Translations under genes and position numbers: made by a program
The notes under the pieces: model-generated
The model's input: the letters and a program-made list of their open reading frames with translations, nothing else
Databases searched by the model: none
Told to the model about the DNA's origin: nothing
Part shown: positions 9,226-18,563 of the stretch, piece after piece
Layout of the letters: the number at the start of each line of letters is the position of its first letter
Position numbering within the stretch: the stretch's first letter is position 1
Assembly: GCF_900087055.1 (NCBI RefSeq)
Contig: NZ_LT575468.1
Location: 2,297,773 to 2,361,772, forward strand
Direction of reading: 5' to 3'
Length of the DNA stretch: 64,000 bases
Source: Plesiomonas shigelloides
Lineage (GTDB): Bacteria; Pseudomonadota; Gammaproteobacteria; Enterobacterales; CAMTGL01

Positions 9226-10134
9226 TTATTTGGCTGTGGCCAGCAATGCTTTGAGATTACGAGTAAACTCTTCTCCCAGCTCCGAATGACGCATGCCGTA
9301 TTCAACAAAGGCCTGCATATAGCCGAGCTTGCTACCGCAATCGTGGCTACGCCCGCGAATATGGTAAGCATCCACCGGTTGTTCTTCCATTAAGGCAGCA
9401 ATCGCATCGGTCAACTGAATCTCATCGCCGGCACCCACAGGGGTTTTTTCCAGCAATGGCCAAATTCGTGCAGGCAGCACGTAACGACCAACAATCGCTA
9501 AATTCGATGGCGCCTCTTCACGGGCCGGTTTTTCAACTACGGCGTGCATAGCATGCGATTCGCCCGGCTCTAACTGCGCACCACCACAATCGGCAATCCC
9601 GTAGCTCGACACCTCTTCATGCGGTACAGGCTCGACCATGATCTGGCTAACACCGGTATCATCGAAGCGCTGCAACATCTCAGCCAGATTCTCTCGGTGC
9701 AGATCAGCGTCATATTCGTCGATGATGACATCTGGCAGCACAACCGCAAACGGCTCGTTGCCAATCAGCGGTTTAGCGCACAGCACCGCATGCCCCAAAC
9801 CTTTAGCGTGCCCTTGTCGCACGTGCATGATAGTAACGTGTTTTGGGCAAATAGACTGAATATCGGCCAACAACTGACGTTTTACCCGCTTTTCCAAGGT
9901 CGCTTCCAGCTCGAAGCTGGTATCAAAATGGTTTTCAATGGAGTTTTTGGAGGAGTGGGTAACCAGCACGATCTCGGTAATCCCTGCCGCAATACATTCA
10001 TTCACAACGTATTGAATCAACGGCTTATCTACAATTGGCAACATTTCCTTGGGAATGGCTTTCGTCGCAGGAAGCATTCGGGTTCCCAGCCCCGCCACTG
10101 GGATTACGGCTTTATGAACTTGGAATTGAGACAT
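9226..10134 (-). CDS. galU: UTP-glucose-1-phosphate uridylyltransferase
   Basis: Makes UDP-glucose from UTP and glucose-1-phosphate (302 residues). The nucleotidyltransferase signature [19 protein letters not shown] occupies about residues 15-33, followed by KPLIQYVV and the VLPDVIID sugar-nucleotide region. The start is ATG 10134 ([10 protein letters not shown]), chosen because GAGGG lies 7 nt upstream; an ATG five codons earlier has no such site. It is first gene of the operon and neighbours rssB as in E. coli, except that a peptide transporter has been inserted between them. Confidence 0.95.
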   Translation of the reverse strand: MSQFQVHKAVIPVAGLGTRMLPATKAIPKEMLPIVDKPLIQYVVNECIAAGITEIVLVTHSSKNSIENHFDTSFELEATLEKRVKRQLLADIQSICPKHVTIMHVRQGHAKGLGHAVLCAKPLIGNEPFAVVLPDVIIDEYDADLHRENLAEMLQRFDDTGVSQIMVEPVPHEEVSSYGIADCGGAQLEPGESHAMHAVVEKPAREEAPSNLAIVGRYVLPARIWPLLEKTPVGAGDEIQLTDAIAALMEEQPVDAYHIRGRSHDCGSKLGYMQAFVEYGMRHSELGEEFTRNLKALLATAK

Positions 10135-10570
10135 GCTGCACCCTCGCATAAAAATGTTGCTTTACCAGCCAAGATGCTGGTTCTCTTGTAATTATATCAG
10201 GTAATTAAGCTGAAATCCGAACCACTGCGTCAGCAGCAGCTGCTAGCAGAATATGCTCTACACCACACATGTTAATCCAGATCACATTTAGTCAACATCG
10301 CACTTTAGCTGACATTTAAACGGATCGTCTAAACATGACCTGAATAATTAGATAAAAAAACTATAAAAATCCACAGTTTTAATGTTTAACATTGTTTTTA
10401 TATGTTCGAAAAGCACTAATGGCACCACAACCTATTGCAATAGCCGCTGAAGATACAACAAGTTAGCGTTACAACCAATTGTGTCTGAAATGTTTTAGAT
10501 TGCAGATGAAATCACTAAAGTGTATATAAAAATTAGCGGGTGCTTATAAAGAACAATATAAAGGTAAGTG
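10135..10570. other. Divergent intergenic region galU / peptide transporter
   Basis: About 435 nt without a gene. On the minus strand a TATAAT (10191-10196) lies about 60 nt before galU, with a small CCAGC...GCTGG hairpin in the leader; no good -35 accompanies it. The half next to the transporter is AT-rich and contains the promoter listed separately. I see no ORF worth reporting. Confidence 0.5.
10500..10528 (+). promoter_or_regulatory. Sigma-70 promoter for the POT transporter
   Basis: TTGCAG (10500-10505), a 17-nt spacer, then TATATA (10523-10528), located about 40 nt before the start codon. Confidence 0.5.
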
Positions 10571-11949
10571 ATGAACAACACACAACAATCAACTTTCTTG
10601 GGTCATCCCAAAGGACTGTTCCTTCTGTTCAGTACTGAACTGTGGGAGCGTTTTTCCTACTATGCGATGCGAGCCATCTTGGTTCTGTATCTCACTGATA
10701 AAACAATCAATGGTGGTTTAGGCTGGTCAACCCAAGACGCTCTGAAACTCTACGGTTTGTATACCGGTTTAGTATATATCACTCCACTGATTGGTGGCTG
10801 GCTGACAATATTCTGGGGCAGCGAAAGGCTATCTTGATCGGTGGTACGCTGATGGCGCTGGGGCAATTTACCCTCGCTCTGCCACACGGTTTGCTAAGTG
10901 GCTCCGATCTGGTGACATTCTATGCGGGTCTCGGTTTGCTGATCTGTGGTAATGGTCTGTTTAAGCCAAATATTTCTACCATGGTGGGTGATTTATACCA
11001 TGATGGCGATCATCGCCGTGACGGTGCCTTCACCATCTTCTATATGGGGATCAACTTAGGTGCGCTGATTGCCGGTCTGGTTGCAGGCTCTGTGTCTGCC
11101 AGCTTTGGTTGGAAAGCCGGTTTCTTCTGTGCCGGTGTCGGTATGCTGATAGCGCTGGTGGTTCAGCTGACGTTTGCCCGTAAATTGCTGGGTGATATCG
11201 GTACAGTGCCGGCAGCTAAACGTGATAAAGCACTCAACACCAACCGTAAAACGCCGCTGACTGCCGAAGAAGCTGACCGCATGAAGGTTATCCTGTTTCT
11301 GGGTCTGTTTACCGTGGTGTTCTGGGCAGGCTTTGAACAAGCCGGCGGTCTGATGAACATCTATGCGGCCGAGCACACTAACCGCATGATTGGTAACTTT
11401 GAGGTGCCGACCGCTTGGTTCCAATCCCTGAACCCGTTCTTCATTATCACCTTAGCACCACTGATTGCCGCTATCTGGGTGAAGATGGGTCCACGTGAAC
11501 CGAGTTCACCAGTGAAGTTTGCTATGGCGATGTTTATGCTGGCGCTCGGCTTCCTGTTCATGATTGGTGCTGTATTTGAAGCTAAGCAGACCGGTAAGGC
11601 CAGTATGGTTTGGCTGGTTGGGGCTTACCTGTTCCATACCTTAGGTGAGCTGTGCTTGTCACCGATTGGTCTGTCCATGGTGACCAAGCTGGCGCCGATG
11701 CGTCTGGTTTCCCTGATGATGGGGGCGTGGTTTGGCTTTAACGCGCTGGCGAACTATACCGCAGGGATCATTGGCTCCTTTGTCGGAGAGGCCGGCCCAC
11801 TGGCTATCTTTGGTGGTATCGCAATCGCCGCAACTATCGCGGGGATCATCCTGCTGCTGAGCGCCGGTAAACTGCTGACATGGATGCATGGCGCTGAAGG
11901 TAAACGTCCAACACTGGAAAAAGTGGATATCAAACCTCAGGCCAACTAA
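10571..11949 (+). pseudogene. POT-family peptide:H+ symporter broken by a 4-nt loss
   Basis: Proton-dependent oligopeptide transporter, split in two frames. The first part (to 10837) reads GHPKGLFLLFSTELWERFSYYAMRAILVLYL, the POT N-terminal helix with the ExxERFxYY signature, and runs off frame after IGGWL. The second part (from the AILIGG region at about 10829) carries the rest, including GLFKPNISTMVGDLY and FTIFYMGINLGAL. Around 10797-10808 the sequence is GGTGGCTGGCTGAC; inserting one more GGCT restores a continuous frame reading GGWLADNILGQRKAILIGG, as in intact relatives, and about 460 residues. The inner start has a good AAGG at 6 nt from ATG 10571. The cause may be slippage at a GGCT repeat, or a sequencing error. 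As given, the gene cannot make a full transporter. Confidence 0.85.
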
Positions 11950-11979
11950 TTAAATCGATATCGATTAGTTCAGGCTCTA

Positions 11980-13209
11980 TTAGCTCAAGGTATCCGTACC
12001 GCAATGGAACTCAGGAGCAAATAAGTTGACTACTGATGCCGGCAGGTTTTCCCCGCCGGTATTTTTTTCACCTGAACGTTCTTTTCCATTTATGTCTTTT
12101 TCGGACACTGAATTGAGCGCTTGGTTTGCCGCAACCGCTGATACCGCGCTTGTTGCTTGCGCTTGCTGCACCTCGGATTGGACATGAAGCACCATCTGCC
12201 CTTGACGCTGGGAGGTTACCACCGCATTCCACTGTGCTGTTTCTAGACGAACCGTCTCGACTTGCAAAATGCCTTGCTGCGAACTGCCTTGAGACCCACT
12301 TTGCATTCCCAAGGGATATAACGAATGCACTCGCTGGATCCCCGCAGATGTTTCGATTTCCGCACTCAACCCCGCAACCGAAATTTGCAACTGCCGTTGT
12401 TCGCTGTCATAAGAGCCAATCAGTAAACGCGGATTGAATGTCAGACCCGCTTGGCGGAACGTTTGGTAGATTTTGCGCAGAATATCTTGATGAGTCAGCA
12501 CATAGTTAATCTTGTCCGGCTGACTGAGAAATCCATTGAACAAGGTGCGCAGTAGCAGTGCAGCAATCGGCCCATGTCGACCGGCGGCGCCCATATCAAA
12601 CACATAAAATCCGAAGCGGTGCGAATGCATTGGCGCTAAGTCAAATACCAAGCCTGCTTGGGTGCTACTGCCTAATTGTCGATAGCGGACGCGAGCGTGG
12701 CTGATGATCTGCTGCGCTGGCGGCAGTAAAGCGCGAATCAACTGCAGCGCGCCTTCCGGCTCGGCCTGTAGCTGCTGGAAATATTCGCCTAATTCTTCCA
12801 CTTCCAACGCGTGATTTTTACGGGCCTGCAACACATCGTTAATCGTGCTATGCAATACATACAAATCATCCAGCGGTTTGAGCAAATAATCCGTCGCACC
12901 TGCACGCAGCGCTTCGGCAACATCCGAAAAGCGCTCCGAGCCAGAAATAACAATGACTGGGGTCTGATTACCGTGGGCTCGTAAAATGGTCACTAATTCA
13001 ATGCCACCCATTTGCGGCATATTGAGATCGCACAAGATGATGTCGGGCTGATAATGCGCCAGCTTATCCAGCGCATATTGGCCATTTTGTGCTTCGATGA
13101 CAGTGCCATCATAGTGAGTCAAAAAGTGAATCAGATGCTGCCTGAATACTGGATCATCGTCCACCAACATAAAACGGTATCCGCTGAAACTGCCCTCTTC
13201 CGGCTGCAT
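11980..13209 (-). CDS. rssB: RssB, response regulator/adaptor for RpoS degradation
   Basis: RssB delivers the stress sigma factor RpoS to ClpXP. The receiver domain (residues 10-130) has acidic DDD at 17-19, the phospho-acceptor Asp61 in LCDLNMPQ and the conserved Lys in YLLKPLDD. The C-terminal half is the degenerate PP2C-like domain, with PPAQQIISHARVRYRQL, the same motif as in E. coli RssB (PPVQQVISH). At 409 residues it is about 70 longer than E. coli RssB (337); the excess is a low-complexity Ser/Ala/Glu-rich tail after about residue 345. It lies downstream of rssA in the same direction and near galU, as in E. coli. Confidence 0.92.
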   Translation of the reverse strand: MQPEEGSFSGYRFMLVDDDPVFRQHLIHFLTHYDGTVIEAQNGQYALDKLAHYQPDIILCDLNMPQMGGIELVTILRAHGNQTPVIVISGSERFSDVAEALRAGATDYLLKPLDDLYVLHSTINDVLQARKNHALEVEELGEYFQQLQAEPEGALQLIRALLPPAQQIISHARVRYRQLGSSTQAGLVFDLAPMHSHRFGFYVFDMGAAGRHGPIAALLLRTLFNGFLSQPDKINYVLTHQDILRKIYQTFRQAGLTFNPRLLIGSYDSEQRQLQISVAGLSAEIETSAGIQRVHSLYPLGMQSGSQGSSQQGILQVETVRLETAQWNAVVTSQRQGQMVLHVQSEVQQAQATSAVSAVAANQALNSVSEKDINGKERSGEKNTGGENLPASVVNLFAPEFHCGTDTLS

Positions 13210-13314
13210 GCTGTTGTCCTCATCGAAATATCAAGCTCTGCCTCTAGTGTGATGCACAATCGTGATTTATGCCCTTTTTCTCCCCATCTTTACCCCAATT
13301 TTTGTGACCGCTTC

Positions 13315-14229
13315 TTATTTTTCTGCCTGCATTTGCAAAAAAGTAACAATCGGTTCTAATTGGTCCGCCACTCGCTCGACGGCGCGGTAACCTGCTTCAA
13401 TAGACACCGCTGCTTGATGAAAATCCAGCGTCGAAATTTGCGCCACTGCCGGCTGAATCAAGACATCTGGCGGATCGCCAGCCATCCGGCTTTTTTTCAA
13501 ACGATGCTCCAAAATCTGCATCGAAGATGTCATCACATCCAGCACCGATGGCACCTGACGGCGGCGTGACGGCCAGAGATTCTCCAGCTTTTGCTTCAAT
13601 TTGGCCTGCCAACTGTGATCTTCTGGGTGCGGTAAATCGAGCGGATAGGCAGACAACAAATCAATTTGCGCCAGGTGATGTTCACGGCCCAAATCCACCG
13701 CAATCACAAAATCTGCGCCCATGGCACGCGCAAGAGAGATCGGCACCGGATTGACCACCGCGCCATCAACCATCCATTTACCATCAAGCTGCACCGGCGA
13801 CAGCAACCCAGGCATGCTGCAAGAAGCGCGCACCGCTTGCTTGAGATCGCCTTTCATCAACCAACGTTCACGACCGGTTTCTAACTCGGTCGCTACCACG
13901 GCAAACGGCCGAACACACTCTTCGAGGTTTTTACGCCCAATCATGCCAGCGCCGATATCAAACACTTTTTCGCCGCGGATCAAGCCGCCCTTGCCCCACT
14001 CAAAGTCCATCAGTCGCAACACATCCCAATAACTGAACTCTTTGACCCAGTTTTCCAACTCAGCCAAGCGGTTATTGGCATACGCCGCGCCTACAAAGGC
14101 GCCGATAGAGGTTCCCACCACGATATCGGCTTCAATGCCTAAATCCGTGAGCGCCCGCAGGACACCAATATGTGCCCAGCCTTTGGCCGCCCCCGCACCG
14201 AGTGCTACGCCTACTTTGATCTTCTCCAT
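13315..14229 (-). CDS. rssA: RssA, patatin-like phospholipase-family protein
   Basis: Patatin-domain protein of 304 residues, encoded just before rssB as in E. coli. It has the oxyanion motif [12 protein letters not shown] at residues 12-23, the nucleophile elbow [10 protein letters not shown] near residue 40 (Gly-x-Ser-x-Gly), and the catalytic Asp in [10 protein letters not shown] near residue 155. Predicted serine hydrolase of the catalytic Ser-Asp dyad class; its physiological substrate is not established. Divergent from ychJ with a 100-nt gap. Confidence 0.92.
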   Translation of the reverse strand: MEKIKVGVALGAGAAKGWAHIGVLRALTDLGIEADIVVGTSIGAFVGAAYANNRLAELENWVKEFSYWDVLRLMDFEWGKGGLIRGEKVFDIGAGMIGRKNLEECVRPFAVVATELETGRERWLMKGDLKQAVRASCSMPGLLSPVQLDGKWMVDGAVVNPVPISLARAMGADFVIAVDLGREHHLAQIDLLSAYPLDLPHPEDHSWQAKLKQKLENLWPSRRRQVPSVLDVMTSSMQILEHRLKKSRMAGDPPDVLIQPAVAQISTLDFHQAAVSIEAGYRAVERVADQLEPIVTFLQMQAEK

Positions 14230-14329
14230 TTTCTGCTATACACCCTTATTTTGTGTGTCCTACAATCGCGTCAGAGAAATTCGCATTACCGTTATCACTG
14301 TACTTATCACTATACGTAGTCTGAATATC

Positions 14330-14881
14330 ATGACCGAACATCAAGCCACGCCGGATCGCTGCCCTTGCGGCAGTCAACGCGCCTTTACTGACTGTTGCCA
14401 ACCGCTGCTAAGCGGTGCGCAGCAGGCCGCCACCCCCGAAGCGTTGATGCGTTCACGCTACAGCGCGCACGCCACGGGAAATCCTGAGTATGTGATTGCA
14501 ACTTATCACAGCAGCCGCCACGCTGCAGAGTTTCGTGAGGATATTGAGCAGGCTTGCCATGATGTGTGCTGGCAATCCTTAGAGATTGTCGAGACCACGC
14601 CGGCCAGCCGCGCGATCACCGATGATGATCAAGAAGGATGGGTTGAGTTTATTGCCCACTTTAGCGAAGAAGGTCATCCAGGCCAGCTGCACGAACGCTC
14701 GCGCTTTGTGCGTGAACAAGGTCTTTGGCGCTATATTGATGGCACGATGAATCAGCATGATACATCGCAAACCACGCAGCCTGCGGAACGGCAAACGCCA
14801 GTACGCAACAGTGTCAACGTGGGCCGTAATGATCCTTGCCCATGCGGTTCGGGGAAAAAATACAAGAAGTGCTGCGGCTAA
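14330..14881 (+). CDS. ychJ: YchJ family protein with two SEC-C zinc motifs
   Basis: Protein of 183 residues with a SEC-C metal-binding motif at each end: CPCGS...CC at residues 10-21 and [13 protein letters not shown] at the C-terminus. The middle part is the YchJ (NTF2-like) domain, with [22 protein letters not shown]. The start is ATG 14330 ([11 protein letters not shown]); longer upstream readings of the same frame overlap the rssA side and lack family support. Function unknown. It lies between rssA and purU as in E. coli. Confidence 0.9.
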   Translation: MTEHQATPDRCPCGSQRAFTDCCQPLLSGAQQAATPEALMRSRYSAHATGNPEYVIATYHSSRHAAEFREDIEQACHDVCWQSLEIVETTPASRAITDDDQEGWVEFIAHFSEEGHPGQLHERSRFVREQGLWRYIDGTMNQHDTSQTTQPAERQTPVRNSVNVGRNDPCPCGSGKKYKKCCG

Positions 14882-15033
14882 CCGCGGCGGCCACACAATC
14901 ATCACCAGTTGCAATCCCCTACGTGAGCAGTCAGCTCACGTAAATCATAGCCGCTCAAGGATTCACTTTGACGGCTGAAAGGTTTCGGAGTAAAACCGCT
15001 TAACCGGCCTCATGTTAACGACACGGATTCAGT

Positions 15034-15867
15034 ATGGAACGCAAAATTCTGTTAACCGACTGCCCTGATGCCAAAGGGCTGATCGCCAAGATCACCAACA
15101 TTTGTTACAAGCACCAGCTTAATATCATTCAGAACAACGAGTTCGTGGATCATCGCAGCAGTCGCTTCTTTATGCGTACCGAGCTGGAAGGGATTTTTAA
15201 CGACACCACCTTACTGGCCGATCTGGATGACGCGTTACCGGAAGGCACCAAGCGCCAACTGGTCTCGGCAAGTCGTAAGAAAATCGTTATTTTGGTGACC
15301 AAAGAGGCGCACTGCCTCGGCGATCTGTTGATGAAGGCTTATTACGGCGGACTGGAAGTGGATATCGCCGCGGTGATCGGCAACCACGAAACCCTGCGCA
15401 CCTTGGTGGAACGCTTTGATATTCCTTTCCACTGCGTCAGCCACGAAGGTTTAAGCCGCGCGGAGCACGATGCCAAAATGTGCGAACAAATTGACAGCTA
15501 TGCGCCAGATTATCTGGTTCTGGCCAAATACATGCGCGTCTTAACACCCGAGTTCGTCGGCCACTATCCAAATCAGATTATCAATATTCACCATTCGTTT
15601 TTACCGGCGTTTATCGGTGCCAAGCCGTATCATCAAGCCTATGCGCGTGGGGTAAAAATCATCGGTGCTACCGCGCACTTTGTGAATAACGATCTGGATG
15701 AAGGCCCGATTATCGAGCAAAGCGTGATTAACGTGGATCACACCTACTCTGCTGACGACATGATGCTGGCCGGTCGTGATGTGGAAAAAAACGTACTCAG
15801 TCGTGCCCTGCGTTTGGTGCTCAATCAGCACGTCTTCGTACACGGCAATCGGACGATTATTTTGTAA
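15034..15867 (+). CDS. purU: Formyltetrahydrofolate deformylase
   Basis: Hydrolyses 10-formyl-THF to formate and THF, feeding PurT and balancing one-carbon units (277 residues; E. coli 280). An N-terminal ACT domain (residues 5-85, DCPDAKGLIAKITNICY) is followed by a formyltransferase-like catalytic domain with INIHHSFLPAF near residue 188 and the GATAHFVNNDLDEGPII block, which contains the conserved His and Asp. Start ATG 15034 gives MERKILLTDC. It is followed by its own terminator. Confidence 0.96.
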   Translation: MERKILLTDCPDAKGLIAKITNICYKHQLNIIQNNEFVDHRSSRFFMRTELEGIFNDTTLLADLDDALPEGTKRQLVSASRKKIVILVTKEAHCLGDLLMKAYYGGLEVDIAAVIGNHETLRTLVERFDIPFHCVSHEGLSRAEHDAKMCEQIDSYAPDYLVLAKYMRVLTPEFVGHYPNQIINIHHSFLPAFIGAKPYHQAYARGVKIIGATAHFVNNDLDEGPIIEQSVINVDHTYSADDMMLAGRDVEKNVLSRALRLVLNQHVFVHGNRTIIL

Positions 15868-15944
15868 TCCCGCACCGATGGTCAGTCACTCATACGTATC
15901 GCTTGTGGTATCACCGGTATTCGTTCGCCAATCTGTATTCTTCA

Positions 15945-15972
15945 CGGCAGCCTCAGTGGTTGCCGTTTTTTA
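15945..15972 (+). terminator. Terminator of purU
   Basis: CGGCAGCC paired with GGTTGCCG (one G-U), loop TCAGT, followed by TTTTTTATT. Confidence 0.8.
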
Positions 15973-16084
15973 TTGCCAGCAAAAAACAATTCGACAGGGA
16001 AAAGCCACAAGACATAAAAAGAAGACGAGATAAAACACAATCGATAGACAGAAGAAAATAGGCAAAAGAAAAATGAAGCAATAA

Positions 16085-16121
16085 GAGATAAGAAAAAGAG
16101 AATCAACGTCAGTGTGACGTT
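16085..16121 (-). terminator. Terminator of the 16120-16623 gene
   Basis: On the minus strand, AACGTCA and TGACGTT form a 7-bp stem with loop CAC, overlapping the stop codon and followed by GATTCTCTTTTTC. The flanking 16000-16100 stretch is almost pure purine on the plus strand and contains no gene. Confidence 0.6.
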
Positions 16122-16623
16122 ACGCGGCTGCGCGCAGTAACTCAGCTTGAGTGCGTGCCGCTTGCATACAAGAAACAAACAATTGTGTACGGCTATCCAG
16201 TGGCGCACGGCTTTTCTTGCCTTGCACTTCATCGCGCTCAGTCAATGACAGGTTGTGATACACCTCTGGTTTCAGACCGGCGGTATTTTGCGGTGGGTAA
16301 ATCAGTGGATCTGGCTGCAAGCACTCCAGCAACCACGTCGATGCTAATCCGCCCTGATGGAAAGCTTGGGTTCGTTGATCGGCCCACTGCATATCCACGT
16401 TATGACCGTACAGACGGCTTTTCGGTGGCACTGGCAGATTTAAACTGGCCGTCTGCGTTTCTGGCGCAGGCATCTGAAATTGGGCTTGATCGCACACGTT
16501 AGCAGACAGCATCGCCAGCAGCAGCGCAAAGTCTTTACGCTGTCCCTGCTCGATAGCTGTCGGAAGGCGGCCGTTTAGCTGCAGCTCATCCGTTAGTACG
16601 CGGGTATCAATACGATCAATCAC
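16120..16623 (-). CDS. Conserved hypothetical protein, VC2046/SO_2500-like
   Basis: Soluble protein of 167 residues with no signal peptide and no membrane segment. It has an N-terminal ELQLNGRLPTAIEQGQRKDFALLLAMLS block, a central GHNVDMQWADQRTQAFHQGG block and a Tyr/Pro-rich middle. This resembles, from memory, a family annotated in Vibrio and Shewanella as VC2046/SO_2500; I cannot verify this here. It starts at GTG 16623 with only a distant AGGA, so the exact start is uncertain. Single gene with its own terminator, between purU and the tRNA-Tyr cluster. Function unknown. Confidence 0.7.
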   Translation of the reverse strand: MIDRIDTRVLTDELQLNGRLPTAIEQGQRKDFALLLAMLSANVCDQAQFQMPAPETQTASLNLPVPPKSRLYGHNVDMQWADQRTQAFHQGGLASTWLLECLQPDPLIYPPQNTAGLKPEVYHNLSLTERDEVQGKKSRAPLDSRTQLFVSCMQAARTQAELLRAAA

Positions 16624-16763
16624 AACAAAGAATGTCCTGTGTTATCAACATTGTTTATAACGACATCTGAAGCATTTTCTTTAGCGTTTTGATGTTGATT
16701 GCAGCTATTTTCAGCACTCCGCATAAAAAAACATCTCCTAAGTGGTTTTTTCGCAATTTAACC

Positions 16764-16791
16764 TTTACAGAATGCGGTCATTTGATATGAT
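16764..16791 (+). promoter_or_regulatory. Promoter of the tRNA-Tyr cluster
   Basis: TTTACA (16764-16769), 16-nt spacer, TATGAT (16786-16791), then a GC-rich discriminator GCGCCCCGC, the pattern of stringently controlled stable-RNA promoters. The first tRNA begins 17 nt after the -10. Confidence 0.75.
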
Positions 16792-16807
16792 GCGCCCCGC
16801 TTGCTTA

Positions 16808-16892
<85 letters not shown>

Positions 16893-16972
16893 TCTTGCTT
16901 TACACGGCGCTAAGCGGTGTAGATAATGCAAAAGCAGCATACAATTTAGTAATACTCAGCGACACCCCGTGT

Positions 16973-17057
16973 GGAGAGATTCCCGAGCGGCCAAAGGGAT
17001 CAGACTGTAAATCTGACGGCTCAGCCTTCGAAGGTTCGAATCCTTCTCTCTCCACCA
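16973..17057 (+). tRNA. tRNA-Tyr (GUA), copy 2
   Basis: 85 nt with CCA. Acceptor GGAGAGA pairs with TCTCTCC; otherwise identical to copy 1, including the GTA anticodon and long variable arm. Confidence 0.97.
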
Positions 17058-17261
17058 TTTATTACAACGTATCGTAATGAGTTTTCATTACGCTGCTATA
17101 TAAGCAATACCCCGTGTGGAGAGATTCCCGAGCGGCCAAAGGGATCAGACTGTAAATCTGACGGCTCAGCCTTCGAAGGTTCGAATCCTTCTCTCTCCAC
17201 CATTTATTACAATGTATCGTGATGAGTTTTCATTACGCTGCTATATACGCAATACCCGTGT
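17058..17261 (+). repeat. Repeated tRNA spacers (17058-17117 and 17203-17261)
   Basis: The spacers after copies 2 and 3 are near-identical 60- and 59-nt sequences (TTTATTACAA.GTATCGT.ATGAG... to the GTGT before the next tRNA). With the tRNAs they make 145-nt and 144-nt tandem units. Each contains an inverted repeat, CGTAATGA and TCATTACG, that can form a hairpin, possibly a processing signal. Confidence 0.85.
17118..17202 (+). tRNA. tRNA-Tyr (GUA), copy 3
   Basis: 85 nt with CCA; same sequence as copy 2, acceptor GGAGAGA/TCTCTCC, anticodon GTA. Confidence 0.97.
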
Positions 17262-17346
17262 GGAGAGATTCCCGAGCGGCCAAAGGGATCAGACTGTAAA
17301 TCTGACGGCTCAGCCTTCGAAGGTTCGAATCCTTCTCTCTCCACCA
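17262..17346 (+). tRNA. tRNA-Tyr (GUA), copy 4
   Basis: 85 nt with CCA; same sequence as copies 2 and 3. Followed by a pyrimidine-rich, G-poor stretch without a clear hairpin terminator. Confidence 0.97.
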
Positions 17347-17606
17347 TTCTTCCTTCTTTTTCATATCCTCTTCGTATCGCTTTTCTCATCTAGTTTTTTT
17401 CATATAGCTTCCTCGATTTTTAAATCCTCTATTGCTTTGTGCGTTTCTGTTTCTCATCCTGATCGGTTTCTGCTATCGCGTAAACCCAATCGAACACCTC
17501 ACATGCTCATCGCTGATTTTCAGCGAATTCTCGCTTTCAAACTCACCGCTGAGTTGCTAGCATCGAAGCTTCATTTTTTATGCCTGACGATAAGTGACTG
17601 CAGAAT

Positions 17607-18413
17607 ATGAAGTTCATCTCCTTTAACATCAATGGATTACGGGCTAGACCACATCAGCTGGAAGAAATAGTCACGCTACATCAACCCGATGTAATTGGTC
17701 TGCAGGAGATCAAGGTTCACGATGACATGTTTCCGCTGGAAGACGTCGCTAAACTGGGCTATCACGTCTTCCACCATGGCCAAAAAAGCCATTATGGCGT
17801 CGCGTTGCTGACCAAAACCAAGCCACTGGCAGTGCGCAAAGGGTTTCCGACCGATGATGAAGACGCCCAGCGCCGCATGATCATGGCAGATCTGGAAACG
17901 CCAGCCGGTACATTGACCGTCTTAAACGGCTACTTTCCACAAGGGGAAAGCCGCGATCACCCAACTAAGTTTCTGGCCAAACAAAAATTCTACGCCGATC
18001 TGATGAATTATCTCAGCGAGCATCATTCACCGGATCAACCGATTGTGATCATGGGCGATATGAACATCAGTGCCAGCGATTTGGATATCGGCATTGGTGA
18101 AGAGAATCGTAAACGCTGGCTGCGTACCGGCAAATGCTCCTTCTTGCCAGAAGAGCGCGAGTGGATGGATACCCTGCTGCAATGGGGTCTGGTGGATACC
18201 TTCCGCGCCCTGCATCCAGATACCCATGATCGCTATTCATGGTTTGATTATCGCTCGAAGGGCTTTGATGATAACCGTGGTCTGCGCATCGACCAGATCT
18301 TGGCCACCCAGATGCTGGCCGAGCGCTGCAACGAAGCCGGTATTGATTATCAAACGCGTGGGATGGAAAAACCGTCTGATCATGCGCCTATCTGGGCTAA
18401 TTTTTCGCTCTAA
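17607..18413 (+). CDS. xthA: Exonuclease III
   Basis: Class II AP endonuclease and 3'-5' exonuclease of 268 residues, the E. coli length, acting in base excision repair. Catalytic landmarks are N7 in [10 protein letters not shown]34 in LQEIKV, the Tyr in [15 protein letters not shown] near residue 109, D151 and N153 in MGDMNIS, and D-H in the C-terminal [10 protein letters not shown]. Start ATG 17607 gives [11 protein letters not shown]. The gene stands between the tRNA-Tyr cluster and a convergent ABC importer operon, with a terminator at 18500. Confidence 0.97.
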   Translation: MKFISFNINGLRARPHQLEEIVTLHQPDVIGLQEIKVHDDMFPLEDVAKLGYHVFHHGQKSHYGVALLTKTKPLAVRKGFPTDDEDAQRRMIMADLETPAGTLTVLNGYFPQGESRDHPTKFLAKQKFYADLMNYLSEHHSPDQPIVIMGDMNISASDLDIGIGEENRKRWLRTGKCSFLPEEREWMDTLLQWGLVDTFRALHPDTHDRYSWFDYRSKGFDDNRGLRIDQILATQMLAERCNEAGIDYQTRGMEKPSDHAPIWANFSL

Positions 18414-18498
18414 TCGCTGCGATCGAGTGATCTCATGTGGACTTTTTCCCTTCGCTGATATGCGAGATCCGCATGAGTACATAATCGCCTTAAATAGC

Positions 18499-18527
18499 AA
18501 CGGGTCGCTGATGCGACCCGTTTTGTT
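18499..18527 (+). terminator. Terminator of xthA
   Basis: ACGGGTCGC paired with GCGACCCGT, tetraloop TGAT, then TTTTGTTGTT. It lies between convergent xthA and the ABC importer operon. Confidence 0.85.
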
Positions 18528-18563
18528 GTTAGATGCCAGCTTACTTGCCGATAACGATTGATG

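Noticed and set aside
14882-15033. Riboswitch before purU
   Set aside because: The leader has small hairpins (TGAGC/GCTCA) but none of the conserved glycine or THF aptamer elements could be matched.
16973-17346. CRISPR-like regular repetition
   Set aside because: The repeats are whole tRNA genes; the spacers are themselves repeated rather than unique, and no cas gene is present.
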